From assembly GCA_947475645.1 (NCBI GenBank), contig CANJNU010000088.1, positions 1-5,395 on the forward strand: a stretch of DNA of 5,395 nucleotides, given 5' to 3'. This DNA comes from Bacteriovoracaceae bacterium (lineage in GTDB: Bacteria; Bdellovibrionota; UBA1018). The notes under the pieces were generated by a model. It did no database searches. It saw nothing but the letters and a program-made list of their open reading frames with translations, and was not told where the DNA came from. Positions within the stretch are counted from its first letter, which is position 1. Each line of letters starts with the position of its first letter. The position numbers were made by a program, and so were the translations under genes. This document shows, in pieces, positions 1 to 5,395 of the stretch.

Positions 1-264
1 CTTCGCTGCCTTCTCTTTTAGAAGCTTTATAGTATTGTCATGCCCACCGTTGGCATAAATTGAAGTTTTCCAAGTGGTCAGTTTTTCCGTGGATCGAGCA
101 AGATTCTCGATGCTGGGGTCAAAAATGGTGTCTAGTTTCTCCGTAGGTTCACCCCCTGCGCCTAAAAAAAGGATCTGCTTTTCTTGGGCGGCACTGATGG
201 AAGCGTTCGTGGTCGCGAAGAGTGAAATGAGCCCAAAATGAGTCAGGGCGCGTGTCAACTTCAT
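1..264 (-). CDS. secreted caspase-like (C13-like) peptidase paralogue, N-terminal 88 codons only
   Basis: This gene runs off the left edge, so only its first 88 codons are visible. The start is the ATG at 264-262, three bases after the stop of the gene before it, with a possible GAGG ribosome site about 11 bases upstream. Residues 1-26 read as a Sec signal peptide: basic MKLTR, then a hydrophobic stretch, ending near SISAAQ. The following part (ILFLGAGGEP, then TIFD, then ANGGH at about 71-75) matches residues 25-69 of the 449-aa protein encoded at 689-2038, which has FIYWGAGGEP, TIFD and ADGGH in the same order and at nearly the same spacing. The two are therefore clear paralogues. By that relationship it is probably a second secreted clan CD cysteine peptidase, but the region that would hold its catalytic His and Cys lies outside the window, so activity cannot be judged. 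It is the last visible gene of the minus-strand operon. Confidence 0.82.
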   Translation of the reverse strand, partial: MKLTRALTHFGLISLFATTNASISAAQEKQILFLGAGGEPTEKLDTIFDPSIENLARSTEKLTTWKTSIYANGGHDNTIKLLKEKAAK

Positions 265-267
265 GAC

Positions 268-645
268 TTATTTGGCCTCGCACGCTTTGAACAAAGGCGG
301 GCTGGCCCTCTGCTCGCGAATGGGGTCGGGTACCCTCAGTTCAATCTTTTCGATTCGATCGAGCGTAACCTGAGTGGCATCGAAGGCCTGGGTAACCCGA
401 ACGTGGGCAGTTACGGGCGCATCGATATAGGGCAGCAATGCCGGCTCTTCCTGAAGCGGAACGAGAAATGTGCGCGCCGAACGGGTGCCCTCGGCTTGAA
501 CGATCTGAAAGCCCTGGGCAGAGCCTCTGATAACGCCGTTTACGGTATAGACGCGGCACTCTGTCTTGGCTGCTCGTTTGCCTAAGGCGAAGGGGGCGGA
601 GAGGAGGCTTAAAACGGCGATAAACGTAAGGAAACGCGCAGTCAT
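268..645 (-). CDS. small secreted protein of unknown function, between two peptidase paralogues
   Basis: I do not recognise this 125-residue protein. Residues 1-22 form a good Sec signal peptide: MTARF, then a hydrophobic core FIAVLSLLSAPFALG. The mature part of about 103 residues is rich in alternating beta-type segments (VYTVNGVIRG, FQIVQ, TFLVPL, VTAHVRVTQAF, IEKIELRV), which would suit a small beta-barrel or OB-like fold; this is inference from pattern only. Cys30 near the mature N terminus and Cys122 near the C terminus are its only cysteines and could form a disulfide in the periplasm. A good ribosome site, AGGA at 656-653, lies 7 bases before the ATG. It lies 43 bp after the 449-aa peptidase gene and 3 bp before that peptidase's paralogue, so it is probably co-expressed with both. 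It could be a partner, chaperone, substrate or inhibitor; nothing in the sequence decides between these. Confidence 0.78.
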   Translation of the reverse strand: MTARFLTFIAVLSLLSAPFALGKRAAKTECRVYTVNGVIRGSAQGFQIVQAEGTRSARTFLVPLQEEPALLPYIDAPVTAHVRVTQAFDATQVTLDRIEKIELRVPDPIREQRASPPLFKACEAK

Positions 646-652
646 GGCCCTA

Positions 653-656
653 TCCT
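653..656 (-). promoter_or_regulatory. ribosome binding site of the 125-aa gene
   Basis: AGGA on the minus strand sits 7 bases before the ATG at 645-643. The rest of the 43-base gap (646-688) shows no terminator-like hairpin with a T run, so read-through from the gene before it is likely. Confidence 0.5.
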
Positions 657-688
657 AAACCGATCAGCATTCTTTGGCTACCCTGGGA

Positions 689-2038
689 TTAAATCTGAAT
701 GTCTTTACAGGGGTTAGAACGAGGGGCGGTTTCTGACTCTTGGCGGTAGATGACTTGATAGAGCTTTCGCTCCTCGACTCCAATGGCTTCTGCAAACTTT
801 GACGTCATCTGCAATTTGTTGAGGGTGTTGTTATAGTCGGCCAGAAAGCTTCTCAGTTGCGGACGCTTTCTGATCAGTTCTTCCTTCTGCTTTTGTGCAG
901 TTCGATAGATGGCCAAATAACCCAATAGCCGTGCTTTTCTGACGGAATCCTGTTCACGGTCAATGAGGGGCTGAAGTTCTTTTAGCTTTTGGTCCCAGGG
1001 CGTGCCTACAATTTCGCCTAACGAATAGCGGCCGTTCATTTGGGGCGAGCCTAAGCCCCACTGTTTGAGTTTTCGAATCATTTCCGTACGGAAGTCTTCA
1101 TAGGCCTTTACTCTGCTTTCAAGCTCGGTGGTATCGGGCATCAACGAACCCAACCGGCCTTTCCATTCCTCGATCGATCGAAGTAGCTCTGCCATATGTT
1201 GAGGGGGTTGTTTGCAGGCGGCCTCGCGCGACAGTTGGCGTGCAAGGAGATCTGGAGTTTTATAGTCTTCAGTATTCCAATGCGAGAGAGGAAGAAACCT
1301 CTCATAGAGAAGTTGGTTTGCCACTCGCCCTTGCGGCGTCGAGATCATTGGAAATGATGGAGTTTTATTTTTATCGCGTGATTCGAGAAAGACGTCCTCC
1401 AATGATTTTCCTCGTCTGAGGTTACGATAGAAAGTTTCAGAGAAATCGTTGTCGGCGTATTGATCGGGCCCCGCGGCCGTGATGACACAGGTTTTTGAGT
1501 TGGCGAGAGCAAGCGTATTGCCCGAGTGACAGCTCAGGTCGACAATTCCAAGGCGAATTCCCTTTTTTTCTGCCAGTTCTGTCAGTCTTTTTAGACGGTC
1601 GAGTAAGTAGGGCTGGTTGTCGTTGGTAAATATGGAATGAGTGATTGCGGGTTCGTGCCGTGATCCGCCATGAGTGTCGATTACCAAAATAATTTGGTCT
1701 CCCTCTTTGAGTTCACCCGACTGAATTCTTCTTTCTAATAAGTTCTTCGAAAAGTCCCAGTGTAAGGCATCGCCTACTCCCGTCGTTCGAACAGGGCGAA
1801 TTTCATCGCGGATAATCTTTTGCGTAACTCCGTGGCCGCCATCCGCAAATACGGTGGTTCCCCATCTCGGAGAGTTCGCCAACGTTGCTTTGCTAAGCTC
1901 GCGAAGTCCCGAGTCGAAGATAGTCGTCTCACCGTCTGGTTCGCCACCCGCGCCCCAGTAAATGAACTCATTTTCGCTGGCGAAGGCACCGCTCTGGTTA
2001 AGCCCCATCCAAATCACAAGGGCAAGCCAGGCTTTCAT
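689..2038 (-). CDS. secreted caspase-like cysteine peptidase (clan CD, C13-like), 449 aa
   Basis: Probable cysteine peptidase acting outside the cytoplasm. Residues 1-20 are a signal peptide with a likely AFA|SE cleavage site. The core, about 24-250, has the clan CD layout: a strand ending in the catalytic-His motif VIDTHGGS (His123), then a strand ending in the catalytic-Cys motif IVDLSCHSGN (Cys170), then CVITAAGPDQYAD, a typical following strand of caspase, legumain and clostripain-like enzymes. Both dyad residues are present, so it looks active. The HGG and SCxSG forms are closest to family C13 (legumain-like), but assignment within the clan is tentative. The N-terminal piece (GAGGEP, TIFD, GGHG) is shared with the paralogue at 1-264. 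Residues about 260-449 are charged and mostly helical, with no domain I recognise. The ATG follows the stop of the cyclase-like gene with no gap, and its AGAAGG site lies inside that gene, so translation is probably coupled. Substrate unknown. Confidence 0.83.
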   Translation of the reverse strand: MKAWLALVIWMGLNQSGAFASENEFIYWGAGGEPDGETTIFDSGLRELSKATLANSPRWGTTVFADGGHGVTQKIIRDEIRPVRTTGVGDALHWDFSKNLLERRIQSGELKEGDQIILVIDTHGGSRHEPAITHSIFTNDNQPYLLDRLKRLTELAEKKGIRLGIVDLSCHSGNTLALANSKTCVITAAGPDQYADNDFSETFYRNLRRGKSLEDVFLESRDKNKTPSFPMISTPQGRVANQLLYERFLPLSHWNTEDYKTPDLLARQLSREAACKQPPQHMAELLRSIEEWKGRLGSLMPDTTELESRVKAYEDFRTEMIRKLKQWGLGSPQMNGRYSLGEIVGTPWDQKLKELQPLIDREQDSVRKARLLGYLAIYRTAQKQKEELIRKRPQLRSFLADYNNTLNKLQMTSKFAEAIGVEERKLYQVIYRQESETAPRSNPCKDIQI

Positions 2039-3052
2039 TTAGCCTGCCTTCTGATCCGTATTTTGATCGAAGACTTCGTAGAGTTCGGGGGTGTCATCGT
2101 CGCCTACGGCGAGTAGGACGGTCGTTAAGTCCTCGGGCGCGTAGCTCGCGGCGGCGCCGGTTAAAATAAGATCGGTGTTGAAGCTTTCTGCAAAGGCTTG
2201 AATTCGCTCGGTCGCATCGATGGCCTCTCCGATCACGGAAGGCTCGGGCGTTAGGGGGTGGCCGACTTTTCCCGAGACGACTGGGCCGTAGTGCACAGCC
2301 ATGGCATGTCTAATGCGGTGTTGAGTAAATACTCTAAGTGAGTCATTGAAGCGATCAACGGTTTTTCTAAGCGCAAGTGCGGTTCTAAGGCAGCGATCGC
2401 CATCGAAGGGGGTGGTTTCGGGCACACCCCACACCGCAAGAATTGCGCCGCCATGCATGCGCGAAACAACGCCGTGAGCCTCTTGGATAAGTTCGGCAGC
2501 ATCGGCATGGAAGTCATTAATAGCGGTGACGAGCTTATGGGGATCCGACGACACCACAATCTTGTCGAGGCCGTAAATCCGAAGGAAAAGAACAAACGCA
2601 TCGCCCTGATGAGTGGGAATGATGAGATTTTTGATGTGTGAATCGGGTAAGGCCTGGCTGCCAGTAGCGGGCTTCGCCGACTGCGAGACGGGCACGGCTC
2701 CATTGTGAAAGAACACCTCGAGCGCGTCTGCGAGCGCTTCGATTTCGTCGATAGAGTCTTTGGGAGCGGCCTTTAAGTCGTGAATTGCCTGAGGATCGGC
2801 TTTTTGAACCTGTTCTCGTAGGCTTTTAAGGGGGCGTGCGATCCATCGTGAGGCAAACCATTGCATCCACGCCGAATAGACAAGTGTGAAGATCAATCCT
2901 GCCGTAATACTGAGTGATCCCAGAAGGATCAGGTCGCGTTGATCCATGCGGCCATGTAGATACCACGCGCCCACGGCAACTACGGCAGCATATCCCGCTA
3001 GTGATGTAAGAACCGCACCTAAGCCAATTTTTTTGGAGTAAGAAAACGCCAT
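2039..3052 (-). CDS. membrane HAMP protein with degenerate class III nucleotidyl cyclase domain
   Basis: Two membrane helices (about 11-32 and 41-66) flank a very short periplasmic loop. A HAMP-like linker follows at about 67-116, with RPLKSL and the acidic DEIEALADAL signature, then a variable linker and a C-terminal class III cyclase-like domain at about 150-330. Fold hallmarks are clear: AILAVWGVPE, then HYGPVVSGKVG (254-264), then SVIGEAIDATERI (272-284). Catalytic positions are largely lost. The first metal Asp of the usual F-x-D-I motif is Arg158 (FLRIYG), the second metal Asp of GDG is Gly202 (MHGGAI), and the transition-state Asn of VNxAxR is Asp279, while Arg283 is kept. Family knowledge says such a domain should not make cAMP or cGMP alone; it may act as a regulatory or heterodimer subunit, as mammalian C2 halves do. 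It lies directly before the 449-aa peptidase gene (TAA-ATG, no gap). The AGGA ribosome site is at 3064-3061. Confidence 0.85.
   Translation of the reverse strand: MAFSYSKKIGLGAVLTSLAGYAAVVAVGAWYLHGRMDQRDLILLGSLSITAGLIFTLVYSAWMQWFASRWIARPLKSLREQVQKADPQAIHDLKAAPKDSIDEIEALADALEVFFHNGAVPVSQSAKPATGSQALPDSHIKNLIIPTHQGDAFVLFLRIYGLDKIVVSSDPHKLVTAINDFHADAAELIQEAHGVVSRMHGGAILAVWGVPETTPFDGDRCLRTALALRKTVDRFNDSLRVFTQHRIRHAMAVHYGPVVSGKVGHPLTPEPSVIGEAIDATERIQAFAESFNTDLILTGAAASYAPEDLTTVLLAVGDDDTPELYEVFDQNTDQKAG
2047..2052 (-). promoter_or_regulatory. ribosome binding site of the 449-aa peptidase, inside the preceding gene
   Basis: AGAAGG on the minus strand lies 8 bases before the peptidase ATG (2038-2036) and inside the last codons of the cyclase-like gene, whose TAA directly abuts that ATG. 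This layout is typical of translational coupling and fixes the chosen start. Confidence 0.55.
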
Positions 3053-3053
3053 A

Positions 3054-3069
3054 CCGATTGTCCTATCGG
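3054..3069 (-). promoter_or_regulatory. small hairpin holding the ribosome site of the cyclase-like gene
   Basis: On the minus strand CCGAT (3069-3065) and ATCGG (3058-3054) can pair as a 5-bp stem, with the ribosome site AGGA (3064-3061) in the 6-base loop AGGACA. The ATG follows almost at once. The pairing is exact but short, so it may be chance or a weak control of translation. Confidence 0.25.
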
Positions 3070-3099
3070 ACGTTTTGCGAAATGCGTTGAGTCTTGTTC

Positions 3100-3630
3100 T
3101 TAGTTTTTCAAAACGCGAACATTTTTCTGTACCCGCTTACCGACAGGGTCAGAAAATTCGAACTGAAGTTCGTTTGTGCCAGGAACCAGCGTAATGTAAT
3201 CGGTCGCAAATTTTCCATGGGCGGCATCGGCAAACACATTGCCCGTAACCTGGGTCGTTAGATTTCTGACGGTGGCTTGGGTGAGTACCCCAAATCCCTC
3301 GGTTTGCGAGAGGCAGAGTTCGCCTCGAACGCGAATTTTCGAGGCCTGAACCTCGGTGGGAGTGTCCTTGGCAGTGCAATCCACATCGAGAGTCTGTACT
3401 CCAATGATCGCACCCTGCGCGGCGCGTGCACCCACAACTGAGGCCGGTTCGCGAACCGCAAATTGTTGTATGGCCGAATTCCAGGTTACCGTTGGATTTT
3501 GCGAAAACTCCCAGGCTGATCGCCCAAAGATAAGAACCACCCCTGCTAAAATAGCCACTTCGATGGGGTTGGTCCGGTAGCGCCGGACGGCTTTTGGGGC
3601 TTCGATTCGGTGAAAACGGTGAGGTGTCAT
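3100..3630 (-). CDS. membrane-anchored periplasmic protein with Ig-like C-terminal half
   Basis: First gene of the minus-strand operon, 176 residues from the ATG at 3630-3628. A TTG directly before it could add one residue but is less likely. The N terminus is short and basic (HRFHRIEAPKAVRRYR), followed by one membrane helix of about 15 residues (near PIEVAILAGVVLIFG), so the remaining roughly 135 residues should be periplasmic. The C-terminal half has the rhythm of a bacterial Ig-like beta-sandwich, with ATVRNLTTQV, then GKFATDYITLVPGTNELQF, then DPVGKRVQKNVRV; the PGxN turn and D-x-x-G near the end are typical of such modules. Two cysteines about 21 residues apart (CTAKD and ELCLS) could form a disulfide. 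No enzyme motif is seen. It is followed after 47 bp by the HAMP cyclase-like gene, so it may be a sensing or scaffold partner of that protein. I do not recognise a named family. Confidence 0.75.
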   Translation of the reverse strand: MTPHRFHRIEAPKAVRRYRTNPIEVAILAGVVLIFGRSAWEFSQNPTVTWNSAIQQFAVREPASVVGARAAQGAIIGVQTLDVDCTAKDTPTEVQASKIRVRGELCLSQTEGFGVLTQATVRNLTTQVTGNVFADAAHGKFATDYITLVPGTNELQFEFSDPVGKRVQKNVRVLKN

Positions 3631-3693
3631 CAAGAGTGCTATCGGAGATCTGTCGCTTGGACTTGAGTAGGCAATTTTGATAGGGTCGGGGGC
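3631..3693. promoter_or_regulatory. divergent intergenic region, presumed two-way promoter
   Basis: These 63 bases separate the two divergent start codons and so should hold, or lie next to, promoters for both the minus-strand operon and the kinase gene. No convincing sigma-70 pair is visible on either strand. On the minus strand TCAAGTCC (3666-3659) and TCCGATAG (3646-3639), 12 bases apart, loosely resemble a sigma-28 promoter; a transcript from it would begin nearly at the ATG. The minus-strand gene has no clear Shine-Dalgarno site, which would agree with a very short leader. This is weak evidence. Confidence 0.4.
3682..3685 (+). promoter_or_regulatory. ribosome binding site of the histidine kinase
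   Basis: AGGG lies 8 bases before the ATG at 3694. An in-frame TGA at 3664-3666, with no start codon between it and that ATG, supports the chosen start. Confidence 0.45.
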
Positions 3694-5395
3694 ATGGATA
3701 TTCTGGGACAGTCAGCCCTCTTGGTGGGGGTTACGAGCTTCTCTTTCGGCCTTTCTACCCTCTCGAGGAACGTCAAGAACAAGCTCTTTATTTCCTTTGC
3801 CGTGCTGACCGCTTGGGTATCGGGTTGGGCGCTTTGCTTCTTTATGGACAAGGTGTGGCCCGAGGGGGCTTTCTATCGGTGGCATTTGCTGTGCGGGCTT
3901 TGGCTGGCTCCTTCGTCCCTGGGGTTTATTCGGCTGATGGTTCGAATTCAGGATTCTTTCAGTCGCCGACTTTTCGATTTTTCGTTTCTGTTGGCTGCGC
4001 TACTCACCGTTGCGCTCATCTTTCATTTTGACGCCGATCCAGGTGTTCTGTGGGTCATTCTCTTTTCGCCCTGCCTGGTGCTGCTTCAGATCTTTGAATT
4101 AATGTGGATTGATCGGCGTTTGCGGCGAGGTTTGAAGCGATTCCCTAAGTTACCGACGGTCGGAATCGGTCGTAGAAATTTAATTTATCTGGGTGGTATT
4201 CTTGCGCTCTCCCTCTCTCAGATGGATCACGTACCTCAGATGGGTACAGTATTGCCGTCACTGGGAAATCTTCTACTGGTGGTTTATCTGTTTTTTATTA
4301 GCCAAGCGATTTCGCATCAACGCCTGTTGAACTTTGGTGCCTTGGTTTCGCGAATTCTGGTTCTTACCTCGATCGCATTAACCCTTACAGGCGTTTATTA
4401 CCTCTTAGTTGCTTGGATTCAGAATAGCCCGGGGCTCTTCTTTTTGAATTCATTTATCGCATCGTTTCTAATTCTGAGTCTGCTTGAGCCATTGCGGTCG
4501 GTGGTTCGTTACTTTACTGAGCGGCTACTTACCCAAAAACACCTGCACCTTCAAAAGGCTTTGCGTGAAGCCCAGCGCGATTTAGCAGGCACAACCGATC
4601 CAGGTAGTTTGTTTCAGAATGTGCTCATGGCCGTAGAAAAAACGATTCAACCCAAGTCGGCGGCACTCTTTGTTCTAAGAAGTGATGGAACTCGTTATCG
4701 TCGTGTACGTATTTTAGGTGAAGAACCCGTTCAGGCAATTCGAGAGATCTTATTTGATCACGCACTTTTGCATTACTGCTTGGTTTTGCAAAAGAAGGGT
4801 GAGTTGCCGATTGTTCTCGATCAGTTGCTTGAAAATGAGATGGATCGAACGGCCAGCGTTACCGATCGCGAAAGAGTGCGAGGACTTTTAGAGGCGTTAC
4901 GTGCCCTTCATAGCAATCTCCTTATTCCCATTCTTCATGTAGAGTCGTCTGAAATTTTGGGATTCATTGCGCTCGATGCACCTGTTCCCCCAGAACCGTG
5001 GGGTAATAACTGGGGTTTGCTTACAGTAATTTATCCCTATTTTGAACAAGTGGCGCAGACCATGCGAAGTCTTGATGTGTATGTAAAAAGTCGCGAAAAG
5101 GAGCGCCTGGCAACGCTGGGGCAAATGGCTGCGGGCTTGGCTCACGAAATTCGAAATCCGTTGGGGGCGATTAAAGGTGCGGCTCAGTTTTTAGATCCAG
5201 CGGTGGATCGTCCCGAAAGCCGATTTCTTCATATTATTATCGAAGAAGTTGAACGGCTTAATCGAGTCGTTACTCGATTCTTAGATTATTCGAAGCCGCC
5301 CACTTTAGATTTTCAAAGAATCGATCTTTCTGCACTTGCCGAGAGAACCGTTGAGTTAATGCGGCCAGGACTGTCAACCGACCTGGTTTGGGTTC
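3694..5395 (+). CDS. multi-pass membrane sensor histidine kinase with GAF domain (NtrB-type HisKA), 3' truncated
   Basis: Sensor kinase of a two-component system: it should autophosphorylate on His and pass the phosphate to a response regulator, which is not in the window. The 567 visible residues comprise about eight hydrophobic helices between 5 and 268 (for example 5-23, 31-51, 96-112, 117-137, 187-206, 218-240, 247-265), a charged helical linker at about 270-300, a GAF-like domain at about 303-460 (SLFQNVLMAVEKTI, AALFVLRSDG, LLIPILHV, ILGFIALDAP) and a HisKA domain from about 466. The phospho-acceptor is His484 in GLAHEIRNPLGAIKG, the form seen in NtrB/AtoS-like kinases. The dimerisation helix continues through EEVERLNRVVTRFLDYSKP. 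The ATP-binding domain should follow but is cut off by the window edge. The multi-helix plus GAF plus HisKA order recalls PrsK-type kinases, but a named assignment is not justified. It is transcribed away from the minus-strand operon; a shared control region is possible. Confidence 0.9.
   Translation, partial: MDILGQSALLVGVTSFSFGLSTLSRNVKNKLFISFAVLTAWVSGWALCFFMDKVWPEGAFYRWHLLCGLWLAPSSLGFIRLMVRIQDSFSRRLFDFSFLLAALLTVALIFHFDADPGVLWVILFSPCLVLLQIFELMWIDRRLRRGLKRFPKLPTVGIGRRNLIYLGGILALSLSQMDHVPQMGTVLPSLGNLLLVVYLFFISQAISHQRLLNFGALVSRILVLTSIALTLTGVYYLLVAWIQNSPGLFFLNSFIASFLILSLLEPLRSVVRYFTERLLTQKHLHLQKALREAQRDLAGTTDPGSLFQNVLMAVEKTIQPKSAALFVLRSDGTRYRRVRILGEEPVQAIREILFDHALLHYCLVLQKKGELPIVLDQLLENEMDRTASVTDRERVRGLLEALRALHSNLLIPILHVESSEILGFIALDAPVPPEPWGNNWGLLTVIYPYFEQVAQTMRSLDVYVKSREKERLATLGQMAAGLAHEIRNPLGAIKGAAQFLDPAVDRPESRFLHIIIEEVERLNRVVTRFLDYSKPPTLDFQRIDLSALAERTVELMRPGLSTDLVWV

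Noticed and set aside
238..585. Open frame of about 115 codons on the plus strand
   Set aside because: It is antisense to the 125-aa secreted protein, which has a signal peptide, a good ribosome site and tight operon spacing. The plus-strand product shows no recognisable features.
646..688. Possible terminator between the peptidase and the 125-aa gene
   Set aside because: There is a short CCC/GGG pairing near the peptidase stop but no stable stem followed by a T run, so no intrinsic terminator is claimed.
1820..2116. Plus-strand open frame of 98 codons
   Set aside because: It lies antisense across the junction of the peptidase and cyclase-like genes, and its arginine-rich product is typical of a shadow frame.
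2251..2703. Minus-strand open frame of 150 codons in another frame
   Set aside because: It is wholly inside the cyclase-like gene, whose own frame carries clear domain motifs. The product is low-complexity and rich in Arg, Ser and Pro.
3053..3099. Possible internal promoter or terminator in the 47-bp gap
   Set aside because: There is no clear -35/-10 pair and no stem with a T run. Only the short ribosome-site hairpin was kept, with low confidence.
1..3630. Anti-phage defence reading (CBASS- or Pycsar-like: cyclase plus caspase effector)
   Set aside because: The cyclase domain lacks its catalytic residues and is tied to a HAMP membrane protein, and the caspase-like proteins and the small protein carry signal peptides. 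A cytoplasmic cyclic-nucleotide-triggered effector does not fit.
3639..3851. Minus-strand 70-codon frame ending just before the 176-aa gene
   Set aside because: It looked like a possible first operon gene, but it is antisense to the kinase's first membrane helices and has no signal, motif or ribosome site. If real it would overlap the kinase start and the whole divergent region.
4897..5145. Minus-strand 82-codon frame
   Set aside because: It is antisense to the GAF/HisKA part of the kinase, including the HEIRNP motif. It is a shadow.
1..5395. tRNA, rRNA, CRISPR array, insertion sequence or attachment site
   Set aside because: No spaced direct repeats, transposase-like frames, terminal inverted repeats or tRNA-like cloverleaf were found on reading both strands, and almost all bases are accounted for by genes.

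Overview
The window looks like Gram-negative bacterial chromosome of roughly balanced GC (estimated by eye). It holds six protein genes packed with little spacing. Three gene products carry Sec-type signal peptides or a single N-terminal membrane anchor with a periplasmic body, which points to envelope biology. The mix of a secreted caspase-like (clan CD) peptidase, a HAMP-linked class III cyclase-like protein and an NtrB-type multi-pass histidine kinase would suit a Bdellovibrionota/Oligoflexia or other former deltaproteobacterial lineage. That placement is an impression from gene content, not a demonstration.

Layout. Five genes run leftward on the minus strand from 3630 to beyond the left edge: a 176-aa membrane-anchored protein with an Ig-like C-terminal half (3100-3630); a 337-aa two-helix membrane protein with HAMP and cyclase-like domains (2039-3052); a 449-aa secreted caspase-like peptidase (689-2038); a 125-aa secreted unknown (268-645); and the first 88 codons of a second peptidase-like protein related to the 449-aa one (1-264, cut by the window edge). 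Gaps between them are 47, 0, 43 and 3 bp, with one direct TAA-ATG junction, so they probably form one operon. A 63-bp gap (3631-3693) separates this operon from a divergent plus-strand gene. That gene (3694-5395, cut by the right edge) encodes a sensor histidine kinase with about eight membrane helices, a GAF-like domain and a HisKA phospho-acceptor site at His484.

How the genes may work together. The cyclase-like protein keeps the class III fold signature but has lost both metal-binding aspartates and the transition-state asparagine. It is therefore probably not an active cyclase by itself and may be a regulatory or sensing module. It is translationally linked to a secreted peptidase with an intact His/Cys dyad (His123, Cys170). 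A small secreted protein lies between that peptidase and its apparent paralogue. The most interesting reading is an undescribed envelope module: a membrane sensor (Ig-like anchor plus HAMP pseudo-cyclase) linked to two periplasmic or secreted caspase-like proteases and a possible partner or inhibitor. This joint function is inferred from gene order only. No RNA genes, mobile elements, CRISPR arrays or convincing terminators were seen.
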